64,000 bases of DNA from Megalonaias nervosa. Its lineage: Eukaryota; Mollusca; Bivalvia; Unionida; Unionidae. Positions within the stretch are counted from its first letter, which is position 1; every line of letters begins with the position of its first letter. Below are positions 31,590 through 42,912 of this stretch, piece by piece. The notes below the pieces were generated by a model. The model was not told the DNA's origin. It did not search any database and saw only the letters and a list, made by a program, of their open reading frames with translations. Where the stretch lies: NCBI GenBank assembly GCA_016617855.1, contig JAECUM010009675.1, positions 1 to 64,000 of the forward strand, written 5' to 3'. Both the position numbers and the translations under genes were made by a program.

Positions 31590-31970
31590 AGTAGTAAGGG
31601 AAATGGAGACTTCTATCTCAAGGACCTCTCCCCACCCTCCAAACAAATATAAATTACCATCTCGGAGACCCTCCAAACAAATACAAATTACCATCTCGGA
31701 GACCCACCAACCCCTATCCCAAAACGACTTACAGTTTTTAGCTAGGAGATTTCTACCTCAAATATAATCCAAGACCTTTACCCACCTCCAAACAAATATA
31801 AATTACCATCTCGGAGACCCTCCAAACAAATACAAATTACCATCTCGGAAACCCACCAACAAGACTTAAAGTTTTTAGCTAGGAGATTTCTAGCTCAGGA
31901 CCTCTACCCCCTTCAAACAAATACGAATTACGCGTAGGATTTATTCGCTGAAGGAAGAAGGTAAGTGAAA
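31590..31970 (+). repeat. Element B left terminal inverted repeat with internal subrepeats
   Basis: 381 bp; complementary to 47928-48275. It contains four copies of a ~34-bp unit (CTCCAAACAAATANAAATTA followed by CCATCTCGGAGAC) and two copies of TTTTTAGCTAGGAGATTTCTA. Confidence 0.93.
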
Positions 31971-31972
31971 GT

Positions 31973-32440
31973 TTAGACCTCATCACCAATTATCAATGTT
32001 TCAACCGTTGATATTAGAAATATTTCATCATCACGATAATAGAGACAGAATTTTACTTTGCCGCTCACACAGCGACGACATTCGAACAAATCTTTTATTT
32101 GCGGCTTGTTAAGAGGATATTTTTTGTCGATAAAACATACTTTTGACCGATCGAGATCGATGGTAAGTTTAGTATATTTTTGTTGACTTATCGGATCATG
32201 AAAGTTTTTAAATCCTGCTGATAACTTCTGGCTCAGTTGTTCAAGGTAATTGAAATACTCGCTGTCACCAGATCTGATAAGTGAAAGTTTTAGCTTGTCA
32301 CGGCCACTGAAACATATACCTGATATTTCATTATTAATTTCAACTGTCAACTGTTTGCCGTCTATCATTAGATATTTGATCTTGCTATTGTAGCTATTTG
32401 TCACTGTCAAATTTTCAAACATTATTTTTATTGTTTGCAT
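31973..32440 (-). CDS. Orphan ORF1 of element B (155 codons)
   Basis: Intact. The shared start with A is MFENLTVTNSYNSKIKYL at 32422; the longer start at 32440 adds six residues not seen in A. Retained blocks: EISGICFSGRDKLKLSLIRS and CRRCVSGKVKFCLYYRD. Its stop lies only 2 bp from the terminal repeat, so there is almost no 3' non-coding sequence. Confidence 0.75.
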   Translation of the reverse strand: MQTIKIMFENLTVTNSYNSKIKYLMIDGKQLTVEINNEISGICFSGRDKLKLSLIRSGDSEYFNYLEQLSQKLSAGFKNFHDPISQQKYTKLTIDLDRSKVCFIDKKYPLNKPQIKDLFECRRCVSGKVKFCLYYRDDEIFLISTVETLIIGDEV

Positions 32441-32452
32441 AAAATTTCATAC

Positions 32453-35400
32453 CTAGTCATCGAATATAATATCGAGTATAGATCTATCATCAAAACAATA
32501 CCCAAATGCAAATGTATCTACTCCATTTTCGCAATAACGTTTGTCATCAAAATTACTCAATCCGCGTTTGATAATGACATCTGTTTCGAGTTTATGATGA
32601 TTTGTTCGAATAGCCATTGCTCTTATAAAACTAACGCCGCCGTCAAGTGCGTACTTGTAATCATCAAATTTCATAAACTTTTTAACAAAATCGCGAGGCA
32701 CACCTTTTGCTTTCGTCGTTATTTTATTATTGTCTAGCAATACGGCATACATTTTACTGCGCAATCCAATAAAGTATTTGATGATGCTCGAGTTCATTTC
32801 ATCCTTGAACTTACCAATAACCTTTTTATTTCTGTCATCATGAAATTTACTGTCACGAGGGTAATCGAAAAGATCAAACAGATTTCGATTATCGTATATA
32901 TCCTGATAGACGTCCTCGCATTCGATTTCATACACGAGCGAGTCGGTATCAGTAAACAATAGTCTAGTTGACGGCCACTGATTTTTAACAAAATTGTAAT
33001 GAAAATCGTACATGAGCCACTTCGATAAATCTAACACGGAAGCTCCAACGTAAATTGGTTTATTTAGTTTTAGATTTGTTTTTCTTCTTTGTATCGCGAC
33101 AAGATTTTCATTAAAATTTTCATACTAACAAAATCATCGTCTGACACAAGTTTATTCCTGCGGTAGACATCATTAACTAGCTCGATATTTACTCGTTTTC
33201 TAATATTTTCCATCGTCTTACCAAAAACGGAGTTGTTCATAAGCTTAAAGAAGTTTTTTTCAAAATCGGTTTTCGCTACAGCTCTTCTCGAAGTGTTTAA
33301 GTTAATATAACCTTTCATCCAAGGTGACTGATTAAACTTTAAAACTCTGTGAACTTTCCTCAACACAAGACCAGCATCTACTGCTTGTTTTAAATCTTTA
33401 TAATGCAAAACATAATTTTTCTTATCGAGTAAATTTGGTACTAGTTTTTTTACCATAGAAGTTTGTCTTGGTGATGCTATCGCTTGTTGTTCTTGAAATA
33501 ACATACTATAATCTATTACCATTGATTCCGCACAGAAAGGATAACCGTTGTGTAAATTGTGTAGCGAAGTTGGATAATCGAGATCAACTTCAACTAAATA
33601 CGAAATATCGTCGGGTATCTTTTTTTTCTGTCTCCGATAGAAATTGTTCAGTCATAATCCAACGAAATCCACCAAATGGCATTGGTTCGGCCATAGAATA
33701 ACCGTACAAATTATTACAATCTAGATAAATTATATACTTCGAAGGAAGCTTAGGATTGTACTTTTTCAGGTATTTGTTGTTTGCTTCAGAAAATTTCTTT
33801 GTTATAATGCTAATACCGCCGCCTCTGATACCTTTTTCGAAAAAATTGAACATATCAACGTCAGTCAGTAATTCTAGCTTTACTTTACTAAACTTTAACA
33901 GAGCATCCCAAGATAACCCAGGGGAAGAGTAATACCAGCAAGGATCAAGTCCGTAATTGTTATAGCTCACTTTTCGAAAACTTTCAAATACGTCCGCCAG
34001 CAATAACAAGTGAGTTTTCAGATACAAATCATGATAATCGCCAAACGTCTTACAATCAAATTCTTTCAAAATATCTTGTGCGTACTTATACTCGCTATCA
34101 GTTATGTTTTCATTTTTTAGTTGCGAAAAAAATTTGTCTTTGTCAGGTAAAGAAATTTCATCAAATTACTCCAATCGTCGAGATACTCGCACGGAAATAC
34201 TCCTTTTTTAGTCAATAGATTAAATTTATCTCCAAAACAGTCTCGTAGGTTATTAAACTCACTACAACCTTTAACCAGCTCATCTAACGATGCTGCCATA
34301 AACCGAAAGCTGTCAATAAAACGCAACTTACCTAAAGTAACTGACATATACTTTTCAAAATTATTCGGAATACACTTGATTACGTTATCGAGTTTTAAAC
34401 GAGATTTTATTTCAGGATCACCAAAAGCTTCTACTATAATATGACTGTCATACCCTCTGAAATTGTGAAGAACAACTGGAATAAAATCTGGAGCACGAAA
34501 CCTTAAATTACATTTATCATGAGCCGCTCCACGATATTGCCCGGTCAAATGACAATGGTCACGTACTTTTTTATTATCGGAAACGTCAAAAGCTTTTTCA
34601 CAAATATGACAAAATTCCGCTTGCTCGTGATCGGATTCTTGGTGCGATGTCAGTTTTATCATTAGAGTTATTCTTTTTAAACGATTAAATATATTATCAA
34701 CTTCGCTAATTAACTACTTGAGAAGCCAAACAGCTGGATTTTTACCGCGATATAATTTGATTGGTTTGGATAAACTCGAATCAGCACAGCAAACTATTTT
34801 GTACGCCATTCGGCATGGAACATGATTTTGAGTTTTTCTTGTACTCGATTTCTTAGGATTACTTTCTACGCCAAGTACAGGCTGAAGTAAGCATTCGAAA
34901 TCAGCGTATATAACGAAAGGAATTTTTAGTTTGTGATTATTATTGACAAACTGTAATAAACTATTTTCTTTGGACGGCATTATTATTCGTTGTACGTCAC
35001 TAAAGTAATGCAAATGCTTTTGTAATGTTTCATTGTCAGAGCAACCGTGCAAGCAGCGATAACAGAAGAACTTTTTATTGTTTTGTTTACTATACTGTCT
35101 GCCAACTAGTCCATTAAAGTTTTTAATCCAAACGTAATGATTCTTATAAAACAGCAAGCTTATTGTCGATTGTGAAGCTTTATCTGAAATATATCTCGGA
35201 TAGACGTTTTCATGCTCGTCAAGACCAAATACGTTAACTGAAATATTATTATTTTGCTTTTCACACTTTGGTATTTGATTTTCGGCAACTGGAAAGTCAA
35301 TACCATTAAAATTTAATTTTGATACGTGACTGAAATACTTGTCAACGCGATCAGCATTTTGTTCTGCTGGAAATAGCGCAGAAAGAATAGCCCACTGAAA

Positions 35401-35902
35401 ACATCTGTTATCGACGTTCTTTACGTTTATACAGCATTTTTAATTTTTTATTTTTTGTGGTAGGTTAGTATAGGTTATATTTTATTGTGTGAAATAAAAT
35501 TTCAGTAATAATTTCAAACTTCCAACCCGAACCCGATTCGGTAAATTCTTCTATCTTTTTCCAAATTTCCTGGTGTATTTCATCAGCTAGTGATGAAAGA
35601 TCAGTCCCAAGCAAAACACGCCTTGATTTTGCGTTAATGTAAGGGTCTGCAATTTCCTTGTCTGTCACAAGTAGCTTTGAAAATATAACGTGATATTGCA
35701 CTAATATTCTCAGACCCTTATGTTTTTCAAGTTCACGTTTTACAGTTGGCTCTAGCAAATGATAGAGATTTGTTGCAGTGAAATTTACCAGTACGATTTG
35801 TTTATCGAACCGATAACTGTTGTCAAATCCTGTAAAGGAAGTCGCAATTTTTTCAGGTTCTCCCATAAGGCTCTTTTTAGCTATATCAAGTAATTTCAGC
35901 AT
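32453..35902 (-). pseudogene. POLB: DNA polymerase B of element B, many frameshifts
   Basis: Six consecutive fragments (35902-35465, 35157-34714, 34662-34117, 34069-33590, 33522-33070, 33037-32453) cover the same protein as in A. Visible motifs are FVIYADFECLL, CHICEKAFDVS with DHCHLTGQYRGAAHDKCN, LKTHLLLLADVFESF (Exo III aspartate changed to His), LDCNNLYGYSM, KLMNNSVFGKTMEN and LLFTDTDSLVYEIE. The region 35160-35465 is lesion-rich. The C-terminus differs from A, ending DRSILDIIFDD. Confidence 0.93.
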
Positions 35903-35925
35903 TGTTATATATAGTGTAATATTAT

Positions 35926-35991
35926 ATCTCTAATTGATTGTTCGATCGATAACTCACCGCACGCCAGTTGAAAAATCAATTAGAGATATAA
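35926..35991. promoter_or_regulatory. Inverted repeat between divergent POLB and HNH
   Basis: ATATCTCTAATTGATT and its exact complement AATCAATTAGAGATAT lie ~33 bp apart, symmetric between the two start codons. A has only the right-hand arm well preserved (TAATTAGAGATAT). It could be a shared operator or promoter element. Confidence 0.45.
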
Positions 35992-36006
35992 AATGCTTAT
36001 AGTATA

Positions 36007-36909
36007 ATGAAACAAAATATGACAAACGCAAACGAGCAAGAGTATTATTACGTTCACCTCAAGTACAACTTGTACGCTGGTAATGCACTTGGTTCGGTTA
36101 TTAACATAAAATCTCAAAAATCTGTTGGTAAAGCAACGCCAGCAGGTTATAAGATTAGTGTTAAAGGTGATAATGCTGAGAGAACGGAAATATTAAAGAA
36201 AGATTTTATTTACACTTTGTTCTGTGACGAAATTCCAGAAGGACAACGTGTATATCATGTTAACGGCGCGGTCACCGATGACAATATTGAAAACTTATGT
36301 TTACAAAACCAATTTCAGCCGCATCCGGTATTTGATTTATACGAGGCAAATGATAAGGGAATTATTCGAAGAAGAAAAACTAAAAAAGTTGTTGGTTTTA
36401 TGAATAATATGGGGTATCTCACGGTAACTATCAGAGGAACACTGACAGATCAAGTTAGTTATCTTAGCCATCGTTTTGTTTACGAGACGTTTAACGGACC
36501 TATATCTAATGGTTTGGTTATTAATCACATCAATAACGTAAAGACTGACAATCGAATGGAAAATTTAGAACTAGTTACCCAGCAGGAAAATGTGAGAAAA
36601 GGACGAGGTGGTGGTATTAATTTTAGATGTCCGGTAAAACCTGTTGTTTCATTTAATCTCGAAACAGATGAGGAAATCAAATTTCCTTCAAACTCATCTG
36701 CTGCTCAATACTAAAAGATAAATCCCAGGGTAGTAAAATTTGTTGCCGATAGAATAATAAGATCAGCTTTTTCAAGCGAATACGATGCTTGGATTATCTT
36801 TAGATACGATGATAAAATATATTTGCTAGCTCCTTTTTGGTTAAGCAATTATGAGCAAACGCTATTATATCATCTTTATGAAAATTTCAGCGTCATTATT
36901 GCGTTATAA
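36007..36909 (+). pseudogene. HNH homing endonuclease of element B, one in-frame stop
   Basis: The first 235 codons are open: module 1 (YNLYAGNALGSVINI), module 2 (FDLYEANDKGIIRRR) with HRFVYETFNGPISNGLVINH and NNVKTDNRMENLELVT, then NUMOD1-like VVSFNLETDEEIKF. The HNH aspartate before the central His is changed (VINHIN rather than VIDHIN). A TAA at 36712-36714 interrupts NUMOD1, and the same frame continues to 36909 with an extra C-terminal tail absent from A. The start follows TTATAGTATA as in A. Confidence 0.83.
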
Positions 36910-37078
36910 GTTTATTTTTTTCTGCTGCTGTTAGCAATATTCTATCAGTTTCGCCTTGCGTAACAATAACATCGACAAAATAAGAATTATACCCTAACAG
37001 ACATTCTCTCACTGCTTCAGCTACTTCGTTATAATTTAATATATTAACTTTTTGTTGATATTTTACCTCGTTAGTCAT
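36896..37078 (-). CDS. Orphan ORF2 of element B (60 aa, short form)
   Basis: Starts MTNEVKYQQKVNILN, with LLGYNSYFVDVIVTQGE and LLTAAEKNKL conserved against the 93-aa C copy, but it ends after KLITQ without the C-terminal third. It overlaps the readthrough tail of the convergent HNH frame. Confidence 0.6.
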   Translation of the reverse strand: MTNEVKYQQKVNILNYNEVAEAVRECLLGYNSYFVDVIVTQGETDRILLTAAEKNKLITQ

Positions 37079-37114
37079 CTTATAACGATAAATTAGATAA
37101 AAGTATATTATAAT

Positions 37115-37617
37115 ATGAACTTGATGAAAAGACTTGCTGATATATATTCGGAAGATACAATCGGAAGTGATATAATCACTAACGACAAAGTCGCAGACAA
37201 TATTACAATCACTAACGATATAATAGACAAATTTGCTAGCTATAGCGAAGATGATATTTTATTTAATAATGACAATGAAGATGAGATAGTCGCCGTCTCC
37301 GACAGAAAAAATTACAGCAGACCGACAACTGGACGATATAATGTTAAGTATCACATTGCTAAAAAAATAATAAAATTTAATTTTACTGTTGCCGAACAAC
37401 AAAAATTTGGCAGCTTATCAAACCGTTTTTAAATCTAAAAATAACAGGCCAGCAAAGGAGCATACAATACGATTTTATTTTTGCTAAAATATTCAGTTTG
37501 ATGCCAGTTGATGATGCAAGAAAATTACATTTAATTTCGTTATGTAAAACTATCAAATGTAAATCCGTACTTGTGAAATACGAACAAATTTACAATAATA
37601 TTACTGGATCGATTTAG
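37115..37617 (+). pseudogene. Orphan ORF3 of element B, frameshifted
   Basis: Homologous to the A gene. It carries an insertion of a repeated ITNDKVADN/ITNDIIDKFA block in the N-terminal part. A frameshift at about 37405 lies just after NFTVAEQQKF; the remaining blocks (FIFAKIFSLMPVDDARK, KYEQIYNNI) are in the next frame to 37617. The 3' end overlaps the integrase end at 37601. Confidence 0.7.
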
Positions 37618-38480
37618 TTGGTATCCAACAAATACATTTATCGCTATACCCGCGCCACTTAACTAAACTTTCATTGCCTTTGTTCCTAATAACTTTTTCG
37701 ATAACGAAAACATCTTGCTCAGTTTTCTGAAGTTCCTGGTCATAAAAACTACCAGTTATAGGTTCACCTAATAAATCTTTTAACGCTTATGTTACAGGTA
37801 TTGTTAAAAGTACTTTATCAACGACAAATACTTCTTCGCTCCAGATTGGAGTAAATCCTTTTTCAAATGTTTTTTCTCGTTAGAGAAATTCTAACATTAT
37901 CACCCACTTTAAATTTATGTCTGCTATACATGTTTTCGTTTGCTAATATCGGATTTTTAATTGCGTCGTTTGGTGACATCCTGGTGGTTCGATGATTCGT
38001 GTTATTATATTCGTCAACCATCTGCGGAAGCTCATCGACATATTTACTCGTATTTTTAGCTGTCAAATATTTGTGTATTTTTTCTTTTAGCGTGCGATTA
38101 AATCGCTCGACGACAACGCTTTTACCCTCGTTCCCTCTAACATATTTTTTGATATTATTTTGGAGCAAAAACTGCTCAAACTTTTTATTAAAAAATTCTG
38201 CTCCGTGATCGGTCCAGATTCTATTTGGTTTTCTTTCTGTACTAACAATAACCTGTTTTAGCGCGTCAGTTATTGACGTTCCTGTCTTGTCTGAAACTGT
38301 CACACTAAAAGCATATTTGCTGAAAACATCTATGACATTAAACAAGTATTTCTTATTATCGTTAAACTGAGCAAGATTTGACACATCAACTAAATGTATT
38401 GCCCAGATATCGTCAACGGCATTTGCGACAACTTTACGTCGCGTAAACATTTTTTTTAGGTCTGTGTAATTCAGCTGCAA
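37601..38480 (-). pseudogene. INT: Integrase of element B, frameshift and stop
   Basis: The DDE core is open in 37863-38480 (FTRRKVVANAVDDIWAI, RIWTDHGAEFFNKKF, VVVERFNRTL). The Asp in the first catalytic block is followed by an altered LVDVSNLAQF and a loss of five residues against A (NDNKKYLF). The frame shifts near 37868, then a TAA at about 37790 precedes the chromodomain (DVFVIEKVIRNKGNESLVKW). In B the integrase frame starts with a usable ATG inside the PLA2 end. Confidence 0.88.
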
Positions 38481-38931
38481 GATCATCATACAATTCTTCA
38501 CCGAGTCCCAATTTATATTTCGCTTCAATAAAACCCTGCACCAGCCTTCTATCAAACCGTTCTCGCATATTTATCGGTTTCATATCACGAAGTTCGTCTT
38601 GCATTACTTTATCACAACCAGCCTTATCTTGCTCGTTGTCCCGGTAGGAGATATCATGGCGCATTGCTATCTCATCAACTTGATTGTAAGGCTCTTGTCC
38701 TGGCAGAGGATTATCGTTCTCGTCGAGTTGTTTGTCTAGTGGATTATAAGGTCCAGTATATTTATGGCCTGGCAATGTCCAGCCTCCTTTTGGTTTTGGC
38801 AATTTGCCAATTACTTTATGTATGTCTATACCTGTTCCTATTATTTCTCTGTTGTTACCTTGTTGACAGTACGTGACAATTTTATTTTGCTCAAGACATA
38901 AATCTCTGTCACAATCACACTTGCATCTCAT
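38434..38931 (-). CDS. PLA2-like segment with Cys-rich N-terminus, intact in B (165 aa)
   Basis: The only uninterrupted copy: MRCKCDCDRDLCLEQNK, then GTGIDIHKVIGKLPKPKGGW, the PLA2 Ca-loop GHKYTGPYNPLD and the catalytic pair RHDISYRD, then VQGFIEAKYKLGLGEELYDD. It ends ELHRPKKNVYAT just past an A8 run where the integrase frame begins. Independent PLA2 protein or PLA2-integrase fusion by slippage are both possible. Confidence 0.78.
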   Translation of the reverse strand: MRCKCDCDRDLCLEQNKIVTYCQQGNNREIIGTGIDIHKVIGKLPKPKGGWTLPGHKYTGPYNPLDKQLDENDNPLPGQEPYNQVDEIAMRHDISYRDNEQDKAGCDKVMQDELRDMKPINMRERFDRRLVQGFIEAKYKLGLGEELYDDLAAELHRPKKNVYAT

Positions 38932-38939
38932 TCTATTAA

Positions 38940-39139
38940 TTAGTCGTCTACTAAAATAACGTCAGGGCAACCAGCTCCCAACGACTTTATCGCTGGGGAT
39001 AATTTCTTTAAAAACATACTTTTTCTTTTTCCACAAATTGCGCAAAGACTTTTCAGCATCGTCCTGTTGTTCTTGTTTTTTCTGTTGTTTCATTGATATT
39101 TTCTGTTTTAGTTTTACATTTGAGACAATATGTTGACAT
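38940..39139 (-). pseudogene. Zinc-ribbon peptide of element B, frameshifted
   Basis: STYCLKCKTKTEN at the start, then a frameshift near 39065 before the second CxxC pair (CAICGKRKSMF) and the ILVDD tail ending at 38940. Same slot as in A. Confidence 0.65.
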
Positions 39140-39162
39140 TATATATTTGTAAGTTTAGATAA

Positions 39163-39736
39163 AATTAATTGCAATCTCATCATTAGCGTGAGAAGGTTGC
39201 TTGTCAAACTGTAAAATAAAATTTAAAAAATTAAATTTAGGCTGGGACATTTATTTAATGAACATTATACAATAATATCCACAAGCAGAAGATGCAACAG
39301 GTTGAAGTTGATTGGACGAATAATATATTATTTTATATTTTTTGTTTATATATTTTTTTATTACGTCGCTCGGAGGAAGTCCAAACGAGTCAAAATAATT
39401 GTTATTATAAACTGCTACCCAATGTGTACCAGATCCGTCATTGAAATCTTGTATATTTATCACGTAGGAACCACCTGTGATGTTAGTAAGTTCATCCTTA
39501 GAATAAACTCCGTGTAAATTGTTTACTTGTTTTAGCTTATTAAGTATATCAAAGTTACTTGGCGAGGGGGGGGGGGGCTTTGTTCCCGGCAATGTTAATT
39601 CACGTCCGATTCCTAGTAGGCCCGGAAGAATACTTCCCGCTAATTCCGCCATAAGTAAAGGAAGAAATCCTCCTTGTTTTGTTCGAGGACACTTTGTTTT
39701 CCTCTTTTTCGACGATTTTGTTTTTCGTTGTGGCAT
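39163..39736 (-). pseudogene. PRO: Adenain-type protease fused to the pX-like leader, C-terminal stop
   Basis: In B the basic leader (MPQRKTKSSKKRKTKCPRTK) and GGFLPLLMAELAG segment run in frame through a Pro stretch encoded by a C12 run (39565-39576) into the protease (THWVAVYNNNYFDSFG, SACGYYCIMFIK). A stop at 39251 removes the last ~30 residues. Because the fusion depends on a 12-nt homopolymer, the reading frame is uncertain; A and C keep leader and protease in separate frames. Confidence 0.83.
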
Positions 39737-39765
39737 TATATTTATCAATCACATAAAATTTATCT

Positions 39766-40151
39766 TTAGACTATTTTCTTTATACCACGACCTTCAACTG
39801 CTTTTTTCGTTGCGCCAGATATTGCTCCAGACGCTGCTGCTAGTCCTAATGTACCTAACACCGGCAAAATTTTAGGTAATAACGTTCTGGCTATCACTGA
39901 TAATGCCGGACCAAAGAAACCACCTTGTTTTGCCATCGCTGTTATTTGTGCGGCACTTAAATTAAAACAAAAGGTTTTTTACGATCGTACCTGTTTACTT
40001 GTTTTTTTGTCAACATTAATTTTGTTAAAATACCCTTGGAAATGTCAGGGTTGATTTTTAATGATACCTGCCGTTGTTTAGAAATAGCAGCTGCTAATCT
40101 TTTAACTTGACCATCAGCCAAATATATTTCTTTTACAATATATTTTGTCAT
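39766..40151 (-). pseudogene. Minor virion protein with hydrophobic tail, frameshifted
   Basis: MTKYIVKEIYLADGQVKRLA and LMLTKKQVNRYDRKKPF in the first frame to 39957; after a frameshift the GGFFGPALSVIARTLLPKIL tail follows to 39766. A ~9-residue gap compared with A in the linker. Confidence 0.7.
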
Positions 40152-40170
40152 CTTATATTAAAGTTACAGA

Positions 40171-41722
40171 TTAAACTTGTACTGTCATTTTACCTCCAAC
40201 AGAGTCAATCGTAATAAATCTGTCGCTGATCACTAGCACGTACACGTACAGCTGCTCTACTGGAACTGCTCCTAATGTCCAAGTAATTTCAATATTAGCT
40301 GTTGAGTTGACACCTCGAAAGTTATGTTTACTAACATCAAAATAAAATATCGGATAAAGTGTATGAAATTCCTCTACTGATATCTGAGATCCATCTCCAA
40401 CGTCCTGATATTTTTGTATTGCATCGAGCAGGCACATGTAAGGTCGAGCAATATTTTTATTAGCGTCATCAGCAAAATTAGATTCTATTGCTCGTTCTGG
40501 ATATTGCTTAGAATGTAGTCTAGCATATATTCGCCTAACATCAGCGTTATCAAGCATCGCATCATTTTGTTGTTGGTTACCACGTCGCGCTTGCCGTTGA
40601 AATACAACAAATAATTGTCTCGGCAGTTGTTCACTTGATGTTGTTGTAACTCGCCATGTGTAGTCGATAGTATTTGGAACTGCTGTTTGATATATTTTAT
40701 GTTGCTGAAAATAAATTCTGCATGTTTATCAAGTATATTGTTTAAATCTGACATTTTATCGATTGACGGAGTTATTCGTGGCATCCATAGCGCAAGTTTG
40801 TTTATGATAAACTGTACATCAGCCCCGCCTGACCTAAACAGGCAGTCGTTTTGTTCTGCTCGATCTACAATACGTATATGTTTATTTCCATGAAATACTT
40901 TCTTGTAATCGCGACAAAAGCCGAAAATCATACTTAATGGCAGCATCATTGTAATTTGACGTGATCCTTCTATAAGTGCCTTTCTTTTAGCATAACCATT
41001 GTAACGTATATTTCTTCTGTTATGCGCAATTATATTATTAGCATGTTCTAACATACAGTGCACTCTGCAGCTGCATCTACTTGATTTACGTTAAGATTAT
41101 TACAAGCAGCATTAAGTGAAAGTCTTGTATCCTCTGCGTTAGCGTCTGCAGCTGGTGCGGCTATGCCTAGCGAAGCAGCATTAACAATAAGAAAATTTCT
41201 CACATTTGCAGCACTTGCAGCGGCATCAGCTCCAGCAGCTATAATAGGTGTTAATCCTGATAAAATTTCAAATGATGCAACAACACCTGCACCACCACTT
41301 TCAGTATCTTTAACCCACATCATATTAGTTGCAGTCGATCTGGAGTAATCATCAGAAAACGAAATAATATTTAAGATTGTACTTGCAACTTGCAGGTGAC
41401 TTGAAATATCCTCAACACTTTGATTGGCCAGTTGATATCGGGCACTTTTGAATAAGCACCAACCATTATTTATAAGAGCTACTTTTGTTCCAGCTGCAAT
41501 TGCAACAGGCGGATTGGCCACTGTCATAATCTGTCCACGAACTTCCAATATTGCTTTGTGTGACAGTAGAAACACATCTTCGTCTCGAGTATTAAATGTT
41601 CTAATACCAGCTTTATTTGGTTCATTAGAATTTTCATCGAGATACTCAACATACTCAAATTCTGTTACAGTGTCATCGGTGTCATAAGTTTCTGCTAAAT
41701 CGAGATAATTTTTAACAGACAT
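40171..41722 (-). pseudogene. MCP: Major capsid protein of element B, three frames
   Basis: 41722-41048 (MSVKNYLDLAETYDTDD), 41063-40485 (FCRDYKKVFHGNKH, LALWMPRITPSIDK) and 40557-40171 (SKQYPERAIESNFADD to SVGGKMTVQV) together span the hexon-like protein. The junction near 41050 lacks ~10 residues relative to A, and the break near 40720 is a small deletion. The Ala-rich central loop differs most from A. Confidence 0.9.
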
Positions 41723-41749
41723 TTTTTATTTATCAGGTTATATAAAATT

Positions 41750-42110
41750 TTATTGCGGCGCTGTTACTTTAGACATTAATTTTTGTATGATCGGCTCGCC
41801 CTTTGGTGATAAAAGATTTTTTGTTGTTGTTATCATAGCACGTTGAGTTTCTTTTGTTGGAGCTATTTCTGATAAAACTTGTTTTATCTCAGATAAAGAC
41901 GGTGCGCTTTTTATTTTATCAGCTATTTTTTGTCCAACCGCAGTTCCAGCGGCAGATGCAGCTCCAGTTGCAAAAGCTTTACCTGCGTCAAGTGCAATTG
42001 GTGCAACTTTACGCGCGATTCCCGGAGCATTTTCAATAACTTTAGTAAATATATTTCCAAAAAATCCTCCAACTATTTTTCTTCAGTAAATTTTTTTCCC
42101 TCTGTTTCAT
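41750..42110 (-). pseudogene. Second small basic/hydrophobic protein of element B, frameshifted
   Basis: Homologous to 24417-24785. The start is MKQREK; a frameshift in the first 15 codons precedes the GGFFGNIFTKVIEN and GAASAAGTAVGQKIADKIK blocks. Ends SKVTAPQ as in A. Confidence 0.65.
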
Positions 42111-42132
42111 TATATCAAGGGGTTGTATAAAA

Positions 42133-42887
42133 CTACGCAACGCGCAGGTGTAAATAATAAGTAAAAACCTCGTTATTCAGATCCAACTGTCGTTCAGATT
42201 GATCTGTCAACTGCATATTTATTGTTGTTATTTGATTTTCAACATTTAGCGGATAATAAATAACTTGCCGTGGACTAATTTGCATGAGCGAGCCCGGTGG
42301 AACTTCTGGCGAGAAACTATATATCGTTTGTCCTTTACTACCTTGGGCTGAGTAAGATCCAGAAGCAATAGAGCAATTATTAATATTGTGTTTACGTCAG
42401 TAATATTTACCGATAGTTCACCGTCAAATGTTATAGTTTGTCCTGTGGTTGATCCATATTGCTTGTGAGTAAATCCAATCAGCGATGCTATGCTTGTTGC
42501 TGATGAAAAATCTATTATCAAATTATTTTTTAATGTTATTCTAGCGCGTAATGTGTTATAGTTTGGTGTTAGCTCAAAATTGTCTGAAACTCCTCCATTT
42601 TTCGTTATTAATTCGCGTATCGTCTTATTTAAATCAGTTACGTTGTAGGCTCCTTGCAGAATTTTAACCGATTTCCACGTAGGTCTTGGAGCTGGAGTTA
42701 AAGTAAAATCAAATTTATCGTTTACACCAGTTTTTACGTTAGCCATAGAATGTCAGCACGTGCAGGAAATTAGTCCAATTTCATACTGTTTTTCAGTATC
42801 AAGTTGTATTGGCGGAATATAATTTACTGAAAAATTTGCGCTATCTTTAGCAGCTATACTAGAGTCTAGTAATAATGTTGTTGGCAT
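42133..42887 (-). pseudogene. mCP: Penton-like protein of element B, stop and frameshift
   Basis: Start MPTTLLLDSS at 42887. EIGLISCTC is followed by an in-frame TGA where A has Trp; then MANVKTGVNDKFDF, VKILQGAYNVTDLN and NYNTLRARITL are open (42246-42746), with a frameshift near 42390. The C-terminal NNEVFTYYLHLR block is present and ends at 42133, unlike the shifted end in A. Confidence 0.85.
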
Positions 42888-42912
42888 TGTTATTTATTAT
42901 ATTTTTACAAAA

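Noticed and set aside
31590..31970. Possible CRISPR-like array in the B terminal repeat
   Set aside because: The spaced units are diverged tandem subrepeats mirrored at the other end of the element; no unique equal-length spacers or cas genes.
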